From: Zygnema cylindricum
Taxonomy: Eukaryota; Streptophyta; Zygnematophyceae; Zygnematales; Zygnemataceae
DNA length: 64,000 bases
Direction of reading: 5' to 3'
Assembly (NCBI GenBank): GCA_037447655.1
Contig: JBBHKE010001655.1
Coordinates: 62,001-126,000 of the forward strand
The position numbers and the translations under genes were made by a program. Each line of letters starts with the position of its first letter. Position 1 is the first letter of the stretch. Below are positions 1-12,968 of this stretch, in pieces. The notes under the pieces are model-generated. The model ran no database searches, was not told where the DNA came from, and saw only the letters and a program-made list of their open reading frames with translations.

Positions 1-724
1 GGCGACAGGAATTGATCCTTGTACCTATCGGCCGGCAGACTGGAAGTAGCCGGTAGCCTTAGCCGTTAACTCTAGGATTAACATTACGTAGTATATAGTT
101 TGATAATTATTTAAACATGTAAACGTAGGAATAATCATTTAACTGTTATTGTTTACAGGATACATAGATCCGGTAATGTATATGTACGGAATACGGTACG
201 GGCAAGAAATCAATACCGCGCATTTATTTCTTAAGTGAAACGAATACCGCGCATGTATTTATTACGGCTACGATTAAAATCGAATCTAATCCGACGGCCG
301 GAATTAGCGCCGAGATCGCGGAAGAATATTTCGGTGGTTTGTGGCCATCGCCACATCGGATGACGCGTGGCGAAATTAAATTGGATCGTGGAATCTTCGG
401 AGATTATGGCATCGAATCCGGATATGTCATGTGTCGACATTTAGGCCATGTCGTACAATGTTCGTACATAAAGTACACCGGGAGCTGTACTTTTGCTTAC
501 GGAACTGTATTCTGATTGGTTCCGTACATCAGTAGATAGAGTCTGTGAGAGAGATAGGATTTAGAAATATTAGGAGATAGGACCCTCTCTCCCAAAGAGC
601 TTCTGTACAAAAGGTCAACTTTGACCCTCCATAACTTACATCTCAGGGGAGCAAATTCAGAGATTCTTTTTGCTATCAACTCAAGGGAGTCTTGTCTTCA
701 TAGGGGTGCAGGTGGTCAGAGTTT
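1..724. other. Unassigned sequence upstream of gypsy copy 1
   Basis: No coding region can be supported here. Short open frames lack domain similarity. The stretch leads directly into a Ty3/gypsy pol remnant, so it may hold untranslated or gag-decayed sequence of that element, but no LTR, primer-binding site or zinc knuckle is visible. Confidence 0.4.
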
Positions 725-3047
725 TTGTCTGCCAAGGTGGCATTATTTTTGCTGAAACACAAAGGGGTCAAGATTATCCTAGAGGCTTCTTGGAAGCTGT
801 CCACTCTGAGGACTAATGGAGGTCTCAAAGTTTCACGACACACCACTTACAAAATGTCTATTGACTTGGAAGATGACAGACGTATATTTAAGCCCAAGCA
901 TCGCCTATCCGAAATTGAATGGGAATTTGTAGACAAACGATGCCAAGAGTTAGAAGAGGCAGGTGTGATTTATAGGTTCGATTCCACCTTTGCGGCGCCC
1001 ACCGTCATGCCCCGTAAAAAAGACGCAGAGTTACATAACGTCGCATGTGTTGGGACTATCGAGAATTGAATTCACGTACAATGCAGGACCGACATCAAAT
1101 GTCGTTGGGTGAGGACATTTTTGATCACGTGGGCGGAGCTGAATATTTTAGCATTCTAAATCTGTGACAAGGATTTAATCAAATCGAAATAAAGGAAAAA
1201 CATCGATGCAAAACTGCATTTTGGGGTAGTGACGGACGTTGGGAATGGGCGGTTATGCCTTTTGGACTGAAAAATGTACCGGCAGTATTCCAAAAAGTCA
1301 TGGACTCGGTCTTGGGGGGATGTAAGTTTGCCCGTTGCTATATTGACGATCTAATCATCGCTTCAACCTCTATACAAGAACATACAGTGCATATAGAGTG
1401 GGTGTTGAAGGAATTAAAAAAGGTAGGACTTAAATGTCATCCTACCAAATGTACCTTTAGGGCCAAAGGGGTTCCATACCTTGGGCATTTTATCTCATCT
1501 GAGGGAATTACTCCGCTAGAAGTCAAAGTGGAAGCAATTAGTAAACTATCGGCCCGAACTGATTTGACTAGCTTGCGTACGTTTCTTGGGTTAGCCAATA
1601 ATTACCGACAGTTTGTTCTTAGTTTCAGCACACTTGCATCTCCATTAAATGAACTCTTGAAGAAGTCAATCCCGTTCACGTGGGGACCCTCTCAGATCGA
1701 GGCATTTTAAGGATTGAAGGATGCACCGCTCCCATCCTCCGTCCCCCAAATCATAAATTACCGTTTTGTCTACAGACGGACTTTGGTAAGCCCGGTATTG
1801 CAACCATCCTAGCTCAGTGTGAACTCACAGGTGAGGAATATGTGGTGGCTTATGCCAGTCGGAGCAACAATCAAGCGTAGTCAAATTACAGTAGTTATGA
1901 GGGGGAGTGTCTTGGCGCAGTTTGGGGTATTGTGCATTTTCGACATTATCTCTATGGCAAGCCTTTTACCCTTCTTACTAACCAACTACCATTGCATTGA
2001 CTCATAACCAATGACAAGCTATCCGGCAAATTAGCCCGTTGGGCTCTTATTTTGCAGGAATATGACATGGAAATAATCCATCGACCCGGGCTCCTCAGTT
2101 TGAATGCCGACGGCCTCTCTAGGAACCCTTTGCCCCACTCCAACGATAATGGTGTGCGACAAGATTTTGATGACGGAGCAGTTGCCTCCTTATCAGCCGG
2201 AGCACATCTGATTTACAGTTTTGCAGCACCTACAAGCCACAAAACTGAACACGATCCATGGCGGGACAGTGCTTTAATTCTTTTTCTATCTACTCAGTCT
2301 TTCCGGGCGGGCACCCCACCAATGGAAGAGGAGCGTGTTCGTAAGAGAGCCAGAAGTTATTTATGGATGGGGGGCTCACATATTCGTCTTCTCTCGGATG
2401 GAAGTCACCGGCATGTCCCACGACCGACAAAACGACTATCACTTATCAACCAAATTCATACCGACCTTGGACACTATGGCACCAAACGGACTTTGAGTTT
2501 GGTACAGGCACGGTATTGGTGGTCCGGCATGCAGGCTGATGTGGCGGCTGTGTTGCTGGAATGCAGCACATGTGACCGGCTACGAACTTCATTTTCTAAC
2601 TGACAGACCTCCCTTCAGCCCTTGCCTATTCGGGGTCTCTTTTACAGGTGGTCGTGTGATCTTGCAGGTCCCTTTCCCATTTCTCGAAGGGGCAAGCAAT
2701 ACATTATGATTATGATCAAAAATTTCAGCAAATGGGTGGAAGTTGTGGCCCCTTCACAGAAAACTGCCAAACTCACCACGGCAGCTTTCAAAGAGCATGT
2801 GCTTCTCCGATACGGAGCCCCCGCAGAAGTACTTACCGACCAAGGAACCGAGTTCCGCGGTGAATTTCAAGAGATGTTGGACGAGGCGTTAATCGATCAC
2901 TGGTGGACGAGCCGAGATCATCCTCAAGCAGACGGTTAGGCAGAGAGAGCTATACAAACCTTTAAGCGTGCTTTGGGTAAACATTGCTTAGAAAAACAGA
3001 TTACAGTGTGGAATGAATTTTTGGGATATATTGTCATGGGTTATCCC
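725..3047 (+). pseudogene. Ty3/gypsy pol remnant, copy 1 (RT, RNase H, integrase)
   Basis: Decayed polyprotein of a Ty3/gypsy LTR retrotransposon. Reading left to right, the sequence shows the RT N-terminus (a HRLSEIEWEFVDKRCQEL stretch near 900 and a PRKKDAE stretch near 1010), then the RT palm with MPFGLKN and the catalytic YIDD box at about 1255-1360. The connection segment follows (LGLANNYRQF), then RNase H remnants to about 2140. Next come an H2C2 integrase zinc-binding segment (HTDLGHYGTKRTL, RYWWSGM, CSTC at about 2455-2575) and the integrase core with CDLAGP, LTDQGTEF and AERAIQTF as the three acidic catalytic blocks. It is broken by in-frame stops (TGA near 1164, TAG at 1878, TAG near 2938) and frameshifts, and runs into the assembly gap. 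It is clearly a paralogue of the copy at 3959-6491. Confidence 0.93.
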
Positions 3048-3958
3048 NNNNNNNNNNNNNNNNNNNNNNNNNNNNNNNNNNNNNNNNNNNNNNNNNNNNN
3101 NNNNNNNNNNNNNNNNNNNNNNNNNNNNNNNNNNNNNNNNNNNNNNNNNNNNNNNNNNNNNNNNNNNNNNNNNNNNNNNNNNNNNNNNNNNNNNNNNNNN
3201 NNNNNNNNNNNNNNNNNNNNNNNNNNNNNNNNNNNNNNNNNNNNNNNNNNNNNNNNNNNNNNNNNNNNNNNNNNNNNNNNNNNNNNNNNNNNNNNNNNNN
3301 NNNNNNNNNNNNNNNNNNNNNNNNNNNNNNNNNNNNNNNNNNNNNNNNNNNNNNNNNNNNNNNNNNNNNNNNNNNNNNNNNNNNNNNNNNNNNNNNNNNN
3401 NNNNNNNNNNNNNNNNNNNNNNNNNNNNNNNNNNNNNNNNNNNNNNNNNNNNNNNNNNNNNNNNNNNNNNNNNNNNNNNNNNNNNNNNNNNNNNNNNNNN
3501 NNNNNNNNNNNNNNNNNNNNNNNNNNNNNNNNNNNNNNNNNNNNNNNNNNNNNNNNNNNNNNNNNNNNNNNNNNNNNNNNNNNNNNNNNNNNNNNNNNNN
3601 NNNNNNNNNNNNNNNNNNNNNNNNNNNNNNNNNNNNNNNNNNNNNNNNNNNNNNNNNNNNNNNNNNNNNNNNNNNNNNNNNNNNNNNNNNNNNNNNNNNN
3701 NNNNNNNNNNNNNNNNNNNNNNNNNNNNNNNNNNNNNNNNNNNNNNNNNNNNNNNNNNNNNNNNNNNNNNNNNNNNNNNNNNNNNNNNNNNNNNNNNNNN
3801 NNNNNNNNNNNNNNNNNNNNNNNNNNNNNNNNNNNNNNNNNNNNNNNNNNNNNNNNNNNNNNNNNNNNNNNNNNNNNNNNNNNNNNNNNNNNNNNNNNNN
3901 NNNNNNNNNNNNNNNNNNNNNNNNNNNNNNNNNNNNNNNNNNNNNNNNNNNNNNNNNN
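3048..3958. other. Assembly gap (911 N)
   Basis: Run of N separating two copies of the same gypsy pol. Any open frame read through it is an artefact. The real distance between the copies and their tandem arrangement depend on how this gap was sized. Confidence 0.99.
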
Positions 3959-6293
3959 CTCAGGTACTGAAAAACTTTATGACGGCATCGTAAAAAGTAA
4001 AATGCTCCGGCAGTATTTCAAAAAGTCATGGACTCCATGCTTGGAGGCTGTAAGTTTGCTAGATGTTACATCGATGACCTCATCATTGCCTCGGCTACTA
4101 TCGAAGAGCACGCTGCTCACATCGAATGGGTATTGACTGAATTGAAAAAGGTCGGATTAAAATGTCATCCAGCGAAATGCAACTTTGGAGCCGAGGGAGT
4201 GCCTTACCTCGGCCATTTTATCTCGGCTAAGGGGATCACTCCTCTCGAAGCAAAGGTAGAGGCAATCAGTAAATTGCCTGCTCCCACGGACCTCACAAGT
4301 ATGCGAGCCTTTCTCGGACTTGCTAATTATTATCGCAGGTTTGAATATAATTTTAGCTCCATTGCATCTCCGTTAAACGACCTTCTCAAGAAGGAAGTGG
4401 CGTTTATATGGGGTCCCGATCAGTCTTTTGCATTCCAAAAATTAAAAACCGCCTTATCGAGTGCTCCAATTCTTTGTCCTCCCAATCACAAACTGTCTTT
4501 TTGTCTCCAAACAGATTTTGGGAAACCCAGAATCGCTGCCATCTTGACGCAAAGAGAGTTGAGTGGTGAGGAATACGTAGTTGCTTACGCGAGCAGAAGC
4601 AATAACCGGCTAAATCAAATTATAGTAGTTACGAAGGAGAGTGTCTAGCCGCGATGTGGGGAGTCGTTCACTTCCGCCATTATTTGTACGGAAAACCTTT
4701 CACACTCCTAACTGACCATCAGCCCTTACATTGGCCGATGACAAACGATAAGCTTTCCGGGAAGCTAGCCCGATGGGCTTTTATCTTACAAGAATATGAC
4801 GTTAAAAAAATTCACCAACTCGGTCTGCTTAGTCTAAACGCAGAGGGAGTTTCCCGAAATCCTTTGCCTTGAACGACGGATAACGGAGTTCGACAGGATT
4901 TTGATGACGACGATGTTCTCGTCATGTCAATGGGTTCTTATCTTACTTACTCCTTGGCCTCCATTCCAAACCCCCGTCCCGCCACTGATCTTTGGCGTGA
5001 TGGGCCTCTCATTATTTTCCTATCCTCCCAGACCTTCAGGTCCGGCACTACCTTTGACGAAGAAGACAGAGTGAAAAGAGAGCCAAAAATTACCTTTGGA
5101 TCGGAGGATCTTTAGTTCGGTTGGTGGTAGACGGAAGCCATAGACACGTCCCACGTCCTACCGAGCGACTTCCCCTAATCGAGAAAATTCACACCGAGCT
5201 TGGTCACTACGGTACCAAGCGGACGTTAAGCATAGTTCAGGCACGGTATTGGTGGTCAGGAATGCAAGCTGATGTTGTTGCTATTCTACACAAGTGTGCC
5301 ACCTGCGATCGTCTCTGAACTTCTCCAAACTTCTTTCTCTAACTGGCAGACTACGCTCCAACCTCTACCTGTTAAGGGTTTGTTCTATCGATGGTCGGTC
5401 AATTTGGCCGGACCTTTTCCTATCTCACGTAGAAGAAAACAAAACATCATGATTATGATCGAAAATTTCAGTAAGTGGGTAGAAGTCGTAGCCCTGCCTC
5501 ATAAGACAGCTAAATTAACCGCCGCAGCTTTTAAGGAACATGTCATTATGAGATATAATGTCCCAGCCAAGGTCCTTACGGATCAAGGTACAGAATTTTG
5601 GGGAGAATTTCAAGAGATGCTTGATGAGGCTCTCATCGATCATCGCCGTACTAATCGAGATCACCCCCTGGCCGATGGCCTGGCTCAACGAGAAGTCCAA
5701 ACATTTAAGCGTGCCTTGCGTAAGCATTGCTTAGAGAAACACATTTCATTTTGGGACGAGTCCCTCGGCTTCATTACCATGGGATATCGCATGTCAGTTT
5801 AGGCTAGTCTTGCTAATTTCAGCCCGTATTATGTTTTATTTGGGAGACAATCGTTTCTCGGTCGCAATATTCAGAAAGCTGGAAGCTTTCCTCTACGCTG
5901 ATGTCTGACAGTATCTTTTTGGAAGAACTCACTCGTCGTGCTTTAATTTTTGCCTGTGAAATGCCCATGGCTTTTGATAACCTGCAGATTGCCCTGCATC
6001 GCGACACACTTCGATTTGCCACCACTCGAAGCGGCAGTTACATACCGCAACAGAAGCCCTATCGAGTGGGAGACTATGCTTATCTTCGCAGGCAATCTTT
6101 CGACACTTTGGACACTGATGTTTCTGCACACATCCTACGGATCATGGAGGTGGATCCGAACGGAATGTTGGGATTACAAGTAGCGGACACACGGACTTTT
6201 TGAGAGCACTCCAAGAATTATGCTCCATGTTACTTACCAGATTTGTCGCAGGATATGGATCCTATGTGGATGCCTATTACGGAGGCGACGACA

Positions 6294-6431
6294 TGTACTT
6301 TTTGTCATTGATCGGACGGGGAAACTACCATGTTACTTTGTGATCATTGCAATCAGGGGTTTCACATGGAGTGTTTAGTGCCATTATTGTTGGCAGTTTC
6401 GGATCGTCACTGGTTTTGCCACGGATATCGC
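6294..6431 (+). other. PHD-finger coding segment at the end of gypsy pol
   Basis: The frame reads CTFCH, a TGA stop, SDGETTMLLCDHCNQGFHMEC, about 16 residues, then WFCHGY. This is the C4HC3 PHD spacing: C-x2-C, about 10 residues, C-x2-C, x4, H-x2-C, and a WxC end. The last cysteine position is Tyr in this copy and one codon is TGA where a PHD usually has an acidic or aromatic residue. PHD fingers read the methylation state of histone H3 tails, so in an integrase tail this would be a chromatin-targeting module comparable to the chromodomain of chromoviruses. That role is inference. Confidence 0.85.
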
Positions 6432-6468
6432 GAGCTTCCGGTCGTGTTGGTCAGCTCCTTTGCCGGCC

Positions 6469-6488
6469 AAAGAGCTGGGGGGGGGGAA
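6469..6488 (+). other. Candidate polypurine tract of gypsy copy 2
   Basis: A purine-rich run (AAAGAGCTGGGGGGGGGG) overlaps the end of the pol frame and sits directly before the LTR-like sequence, the expected place for the plus-strand primer tract. One T and one C interrupt it, so it is only a candidate. Confidence 0.5.
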
Positions 6489-6491
6489 TAA

Positions 6492-8235
6492 ACCGACCTA
6501 ACCCTAACCAGCTAAGTCGTTGACCTCTTTTTTTCTTTCACCTTGCTTGTTGTTATATTTATTCATTTTTCTCTTTCATGTCTTATTTCATTCACAATAT
6601 ATTTTCATCTTTTGGGTTTAAGTGGAGCATACCTGATGATATTACATGCATCTTCACGTTGTTTGGCACATGCACGACAATTGTCATGCCGTATCTCATC
6701 GGCCATTCTAATTGTTTGTATTTAGGTGTTAGGACGGGCAACCGCCACACTAATTTATATTTGGGTGTTATTTGGGTTTCACAAGACCGTATATACCCAC
6801 ATTTCGCGTTCGCGTCAACCCTACAATTTTCACATCGTGGTACGCGTCAACCGTACGTATTCGTTTTTGGCCGTAATATGCGCCGATGACAAGTTTACCG
6901 TACAACTTAGAATTCTCGGATTTTCTGCCGACGGCGACTTCGACCGTACGATATAAATTCTCCCGGGATTTCCGCCGACGGCGAATTCAATTTTTCACGT
7001 CGAACGTATGACTTCTTTTGTCCAAAATTTCCGCGATCGTAAATTGCACTGTTCCTTCGGTCCTACCGTACTTACTTTCATTTCGTGAAATCTTGGTCGA
7101 CGACAATTTGGAATCATTCACGCGAGGGAGCATCTCGGCCGTCGACTCCGAATATGCAATTTTTGTTACATCATATCTAGGTCGTTGATGCAAATGACAG
7201 ACAAATCGACTGTCAGTTTTGACGAAGCGACGTCATTGGACCATTTTAAGTCGTGAACCATTTGGAGGTTCACGCGTTCACACATAGATAGGAAGGGTTT
7301 TAATCCGTAGGTTATAGATTGTGTAACGTAGGGCATAGGATTTCGGCTTCCTATTGGCTGTATCTAAACTAGACGCAAATACTTACATAGCACGCTGTAC
7401 TCTGATTGGTCTGTTTTTCGCTAGGCGTAGTTTTGGTTACTTAGTTCATTTTACATTATTTCCTGGTCACAATTTTCAAGTGCAGGAATTATTCATTTTA
7501 TTTATTTTCAGTATTGAGGATTTTCTGCAGCCATCTTTTATTTGTAAAATTGTCGGGACATTTAAGAGGCGATTTTCTGCCTTTGCGTGAAGTGTCTAGT
7601 TTTCTATTACATTATCCATATCTTGTAAAGCCTTACATATTAATCTATACGGCTTCGGCCAAGACCTACACGGTTTCCCTTCACTTTTCTCGTCCTTTTA
7701 AGTGGGTTTTGACGGGGTTCTCACGACACAAACTTCTTTTCCTGGCTGTGGCTGAGCTTAATTAGTGTGGAAGTTGCATGTTGGGAATATTGATTTGTTG
7801 TTTTTATTTCTTGCGATTGTGTATTTATTCCTATTTGGCTTATGCGCATCTTTTGAGTTTGGCTATCTCAAACTTCATAAGTGTCGGGCATATTGTCAGT
7901 TTCAATTTGTGTTTGTCTTTTTTGGTTGTTTATGCTTTGATTTGTTTTATTTACGTATGAATTCAGATTATCCTTGATAAGATAACTCCTGCAAGGAATA
8001 TAAATAGACCGTGGGGCCTAGTGGTCATCTTCCGGCTTAGTACAGACCTAACTATAACCAGCTAAGTCGTTGACCTTTCTTTTTCTTTCACCTTGCCTGT
8101 TGTTATATTTATTCATTTTTCTCTTTCATGTCTTATTTCATTCACAATATATTTTCATCGTTTGGGTTTAAGTGGAGCACAGCTGATGATATTGCATGCA
8201 TCTTCACGTTGTTTGACATATGCACGACAATCATC
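6492..8235 (+). repeat. LTR-like region of the gypsy element with a 186-bp direct repeat at both ends
   Basis: No gene is seen here. It follows the pol stop and polypurine run. Positions 6495-6680 and 8045-8230 are near-identical (both contain CCAGCTAAGTCGTTGACC and ATTCACAATATATTTTCATC) at a constant 1550-bp offset. A TATAAATAG box lies at 7999-8007, about 40 bp before the second repeat copy, which suggests that the second repeat copy is the R/U5 part of an LTR. Exact LTR borders and a target duplication were not found. Confidence 0.55.
7999..8007 (+). promoter_or_regulatory. TATA box of the gypsy LTR-like region
   Basis: TATAAATAG in an otherwise non-coding region, about 40 bp before the direct repeat that would form the transcribed R segment. 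Only the motif and its position support this. Confidence 0.45.
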
Positions 8236-9761
8236 TTATAGTTTCGATTAAAACAGGTGGAAAACAAATGTGTGTTTGGACCTTGTCTATGTACCCAAAA
8301 GATCCTATTCCCTATCCTCTGAGTAATGCTTGTAGATGATAATATACTTTATCTTTCCTACTCTACTTATGTCTTATGCCTAGAAAAGCAAACTAAATGG
8401 CCGTCCAATGACCAGCGGCCACGCGTCCTAATCCACCGCTGATAATTCAAACACGGGGAAAGTTCACATACTTTACTTTAGCCTAAGTGTGTGAGAGGAA
8501 TTGGTTAACCTACAAGCTGACTTTAGCCGAGAGCACCTTTGTGGAATATCTTTGTGTGAGTATGTGTTGTGGGTTGTGTGAGTTTTTGAAAGTGCTTCCG
8601 TTTGTGAGCGTTTGAGTTTATTGCGCACTCAAGTGTGTAAGCGATCCTTTCGTGCATGTGTTATCACTACGAAAAAAAATAAAAAATCTGAAAATAAAAA
8701 GTTTATGAAATCTATGAAATCTATTAATAATTTTGTGAAATCTATGTTGTTTGACATGACTTGGAGCGGACAAAGCTCTTGAATACCTTGAGTGCATCTT
8801 CGTGAATATAGACTTGCCACTGTAAATTGGCATGTGACGTGACTGGGAAGACTTCCTATCGCCTGAAGTCATACCTTTCAGCATAGAAGCTGTAAAGGAG
8901 GGCGACCATATCGAAAGCGGCCGTTTGACTCTATACCTAAAACTCAAAACTACTTGAGCAAGGTAGGGAACTTCAAAGTTTTTTCATTATTTGTGACAAG
9001 ACATCACCCTGCCCGAAATTTCACAACTCTTGTCGTTTGTATGATACAAAGTTATAGATTGATATGGACAAGTCAACAATATAATATGTGAATGTGCCTA
9101 ATCTCGTTACAAATGTTCTTTGGTTCTTAACAGAAAGTGTCAATTTGTTAACTATTTTTGTAAAATTGATCCAAAGAAATGTGAATTTAAAAAAAGTGTG
9201 TTTCCATTCACGCTAAAACAACACCATTTTATTTAGCATACATCTAGTTCTTGTTTTGGAACATTGGATTCTTGAAATATTACTACATTTGCAATTGACT
9301 GTAAAAATCATTTGAATGTCTTTCGTTTTTTCATTTTTAAGTTAGTAAATTCAATAAACAATGTAGTATGCGAGCTCGTAAGAATAGATGCATAACAAAA
9401 AATTTCATTTCCACCGTGAACATTTTAGAAAACATTTCTTTGAAAAAATGTGCAGCAAGAAGTTACTAAATTGGAGTGCTAATATTTGTCACCAAATGGA
9501 TAGGTAAAAAGAAAAATAAAGCAAAAACATCAAAAAACATACCAAATAAAGTAATCTAATTTAATAACTACAAAATAATACCACATAATTGTCTCTTCGC
9601 ACACGTCCACAATTCCTCCTTTAAATATAGTTTCCACAAGTCGTAATTTTGGAAACTTGCGCAAGTCCAAGTTTTGCTTTTACACCCGTATGTTGTTATA
9701 GCAGTCGTACATTTTACTTCTTTTCCTTTTCTAGGACATAGTTCATCTTCTTTGGAGCAGC
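8236..9761. other. AT-rich intergenic sequence between the gypsy region and the lipase gene
   Basis: No gene or recognisable element. The left part may be internal or flanking retrotransposon sequence; the right part is the 3' flank of the minus-strand lipase gene. The short minus-strand frames around 8620-8950 have no recognisable domain. Confidence 0.5.
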
Positions 9762-12700
9762 CTATTCCTCCTGCTTAGTCGCAAGCTGTTTTTTCACTTC
9801 CTGCAAGAAATCAATCATAAATCATTTAATTGATATGTTAGTTAATGACTAACAATTAACTGAAAAAAAAACATCTCTATCATTTACAAATTAGGATTTC
9901 AAATTGGGTTCAAATTTGTTAAATTTATAACTTCGGAGTTATCCATTCAGATAAGAGTTGGATTCTCTTATTCTAAAATTATGACATCAAAATGAAGGCA
10001 TAAAAGTGCAAGTAAAGGCTTTAGTGAAATAAGTTTGAATAGTTTACCTGCAAAAGTGCAAGATAGTAATGATTTCCCATATGCATGGAAATAGCTGAAC
10101 CATCTTTGATTATTGAAGCAATTGCCACCACTGTCTGCAAAAGATGCTGAAAAACATGACTGTCTCCGTAAAGCTGCACAGAATAAAAAAGACCGAAAAA
10201 AGAAGGATAAATGGTTAAAAGTTCGTTTAAGAGACGATCGAGCATTTTCTGCTAAAATTCGGGTTAGAATTAAGTGATGATAAAGGTATTCTCAAAACTG
10301 CTTAATTGGCAGAGACGACGACGGTCACAAAAAGGATTCTTATAAGACATACACAAAGTTTGAGTCCGTAGCACCTAAAAATGATTCTCTTGATAGGTTA
10401 AATATTAAAAAGTGGCTCTTCGGATAATGTATATTGGACAAAAGTGATAGTCTAATAGCATTTAATTCCCAAATTGAGTCAAGATTGGAAAAACTCACAT
10501 ATTCTGCTAGCTGATTGTCTTCTTTTTGTTCTTCTTCCGGATTTTCCCCTTGCTTCTGCATTCATAAAAATGATATTAACAATTATAAGAAATTCCTGGG
10601 AGGAAATTCATGTGATTAGACAAATTATTTGCTTAAATAACATGCATTTGACATGTATGTGATGAAATCGATACCCAATTATGTGACAAGTGAATCTTAA
10701 TGTGCGGAAAAATTACCTTTACTTAAAAAAGAAAACGCCACTAATTTTAGAATAATGATTCTGGCCAGAACTTTCTGGCTTTGACTATGTTATCACTAGC
10801 AGTTTTTTTCAGCAAATTTTGGTCTCAAGAAAATGGAATCTAGTTTTGAAAAAAAAAAATTGGTCTTAAACTAAATCGGTTCCAAAAGTAATGCGGTTCG
10901 AAAATTATAAGGAGTCGTAAAGATATAATTTTTGATATGATGGAACCGACGACAAAAGCGTATGAGTCACAATCTTTTACACAGTAATTTGGTGTTTCGT
11001 GATGACTTAAATGGGGGTTTTTCGCCATTTTTTTTTTCTCATCATTTACAAAAGTCTATCAACTCTCAATTTTAGCTTTTTCCTCCCTAAAGCGTTGGCA
11101 AAAAAAAAAATCTTTTTTAAATTTGACTTTAAAATGTATAACTCTTAAAACTAGATGCATAAAAGACCAATGAAAACATCAACATGAAATATTTCCTAAA
11201 AAGAGATGAAAAAAACGTGTTTTTCACATAACAAATGAGATTTATATCGGGAAAGGATGCTCGTCTATCTTGAAACGTATCTTAATTTTCCAAACGGACC
11301 AATTGTACACGTCTAGTTTGTGGGTAGTGTCCTCTGGACACTAGCTGCAAACTGGATGGATTGCGCAATTGCACCCGGGATGCTAAAAAGAAAAAAAATG
11401 GACGGTCAATGTTTACGCCCATAAGATTGGAGAATCTTGGAAGATCTTAATACACATGTTTTAATAAAAAAAAATAAAAAAATGGTAAGCATTGGTGCTA
11501 AAACGTACGACATCCAGTAAACAACCTCACAGGTCCACCCTTAACCAATGTGAACTACGGTGTCATGTGAACAGGAATATTGACGTGTGTCGCCACGTCA
11601 GAGGAGAAATAAAATCCACATCACTAATACACCCAAGTTGTTTTTATTGTTCCAAGCGTGGAATCCCTATAACTTTCTTAACCATTGTTATTTGTTGATT
11701 TTATCTTTGAGCTGGATCACTTTTTTTCTTCTACTTTGTGAATGTCAATGTTCAGATGCTTTTGTAGTTTGACTGTTTGCTTACATTCTAACACGACCAC
11801 TTGTGAGTGGCCTCTTTGGAAAGCCATTCTTTCATAGCTTTTTGAGGAAAAAATCTGATTTTTTGTAACAAGTACTTTGATATTCTCTACCATGTCACAA
11901 AAAAATAGATATTTCTTGTGGATACCGAAATAAATAACAACTTTCGGAAATCGTTCCGATTTGCCAAGTAAATACAAAATTTTGGTTCGTTTACTTCTAG
12001 CTCTACTGTTAAAATTAGGTTTGTTAGCTGTAATCTTGATGTTCGAGTGGAATAACAACTTTAAACATTTTCTTATGTTTTTCACCCTTTGTACCCTGAT
12101 AATTTTGCGGTTGCAATTTTGCAATAAAGCTTTTATTTTTGGGAGTGTCAGATAAGATGGCGTTGGTAGCCTGAAAGCCACTAATGTCAACTTATCTGAG
12201 AAAGGTTTAATGATGAAAGAGATTCTGGCTTAAAAAAAAATCAATATGGGCTAAAAAAGTTAAAAAGCTTACCGATTTGACTTTGACATAGTACGGTGCC
12301 GGAATGTGTTTGTATCCGGAAATTTTTGGAACGACGGGAACAACATCACGGAGATTCACAATTCGCCAGCTGTCTGCCACAAGCTGTGAAACCAAGAGTT
12401 CACAAGTGTTAAAAAATGTAAAAATCTTATATGCCATGATTTTGATGAAGGGTAATTGTTTTTAGTACATCCATGTACATAAACACATACACACATGCAT
12501 ACATAGATACGTACATACATTCATACACATATACACACATTCATACACACATACACACGTGAGCATGTAAACATTTACACATGTACACACGTTGTACATA
12601 TATACCCCCAAATGTACACTCATACACACATAAAAACGTACGTATGTACACACGTGCACATGTACATAGATACATGCAGCACTCTTTTCTTTCTCTCTCT

Positions 12701-12894
12701 CTCTCTGGACTCTCTCCCTTCCTCTCCCTCCCATTTTTACTTCCTTTCCTCTGTCTCTCCATCTCTCCCTCGATCCCTCGCTATCTTTCTTGATACGATC
12801 GGTAAATAATTAACTTACAAAGCAAGCGGAAGCATTAGAGTCAAAGCATCACATAAGCAAAGCACTTCAATCCAATAGATATATATATATATAT

Positions 12895-12968
<74 letters not shown>

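Larger units (their letters stand above)
3959..6491 (+). pseudogene. Ty3/gypsy pol remnant, copy 2, with C-terminal PHD finger
   Basis: Second copy of the same Ty3/gypsy pol, entered inside the RT palm after the N gap. Visible in order: RT with YIDD (about 4065), LGLANYYRRF connection (4315), RNase H with QTDFGKP (4510) and LTDHQPLHW (4708), H2C2 zinc-binding domain (HTELGHYGTKRTL near 5190, CATC near 5295) and integrase core (NLAGPFP near 5400, LTDQGTEFWGEF near 5575, an E in the REVQTFKRAL block near 5690). The integrase C-terminal module (YRVGDYAYLRR, DTDVSAHILRI; 6060-6150), the APCYLPDL linker and a PHD finger follow. The frame ends with TAA at 6489-6491. Damage includes a frameshift near 4630, and stops at 4870, 5799 (TAG), 6201 (TGA) and 6309 (TGA). 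The PHD finger lies in the same frame as the integrase tail, interrupted only by the two TGA codons, so it belonged to this polyprotein. Confidence 0.93.

Noticed and set aside
2973-4136. Long open frame of about 390 codons
   Set aside because: It is almost entirely N sequence from the assembly gap.
12462-12762. Cys/Val/Tyr-rich minus-strand open frames
   Set aside because: They translate the CA/TACA microsatellite inside a lipase intron.
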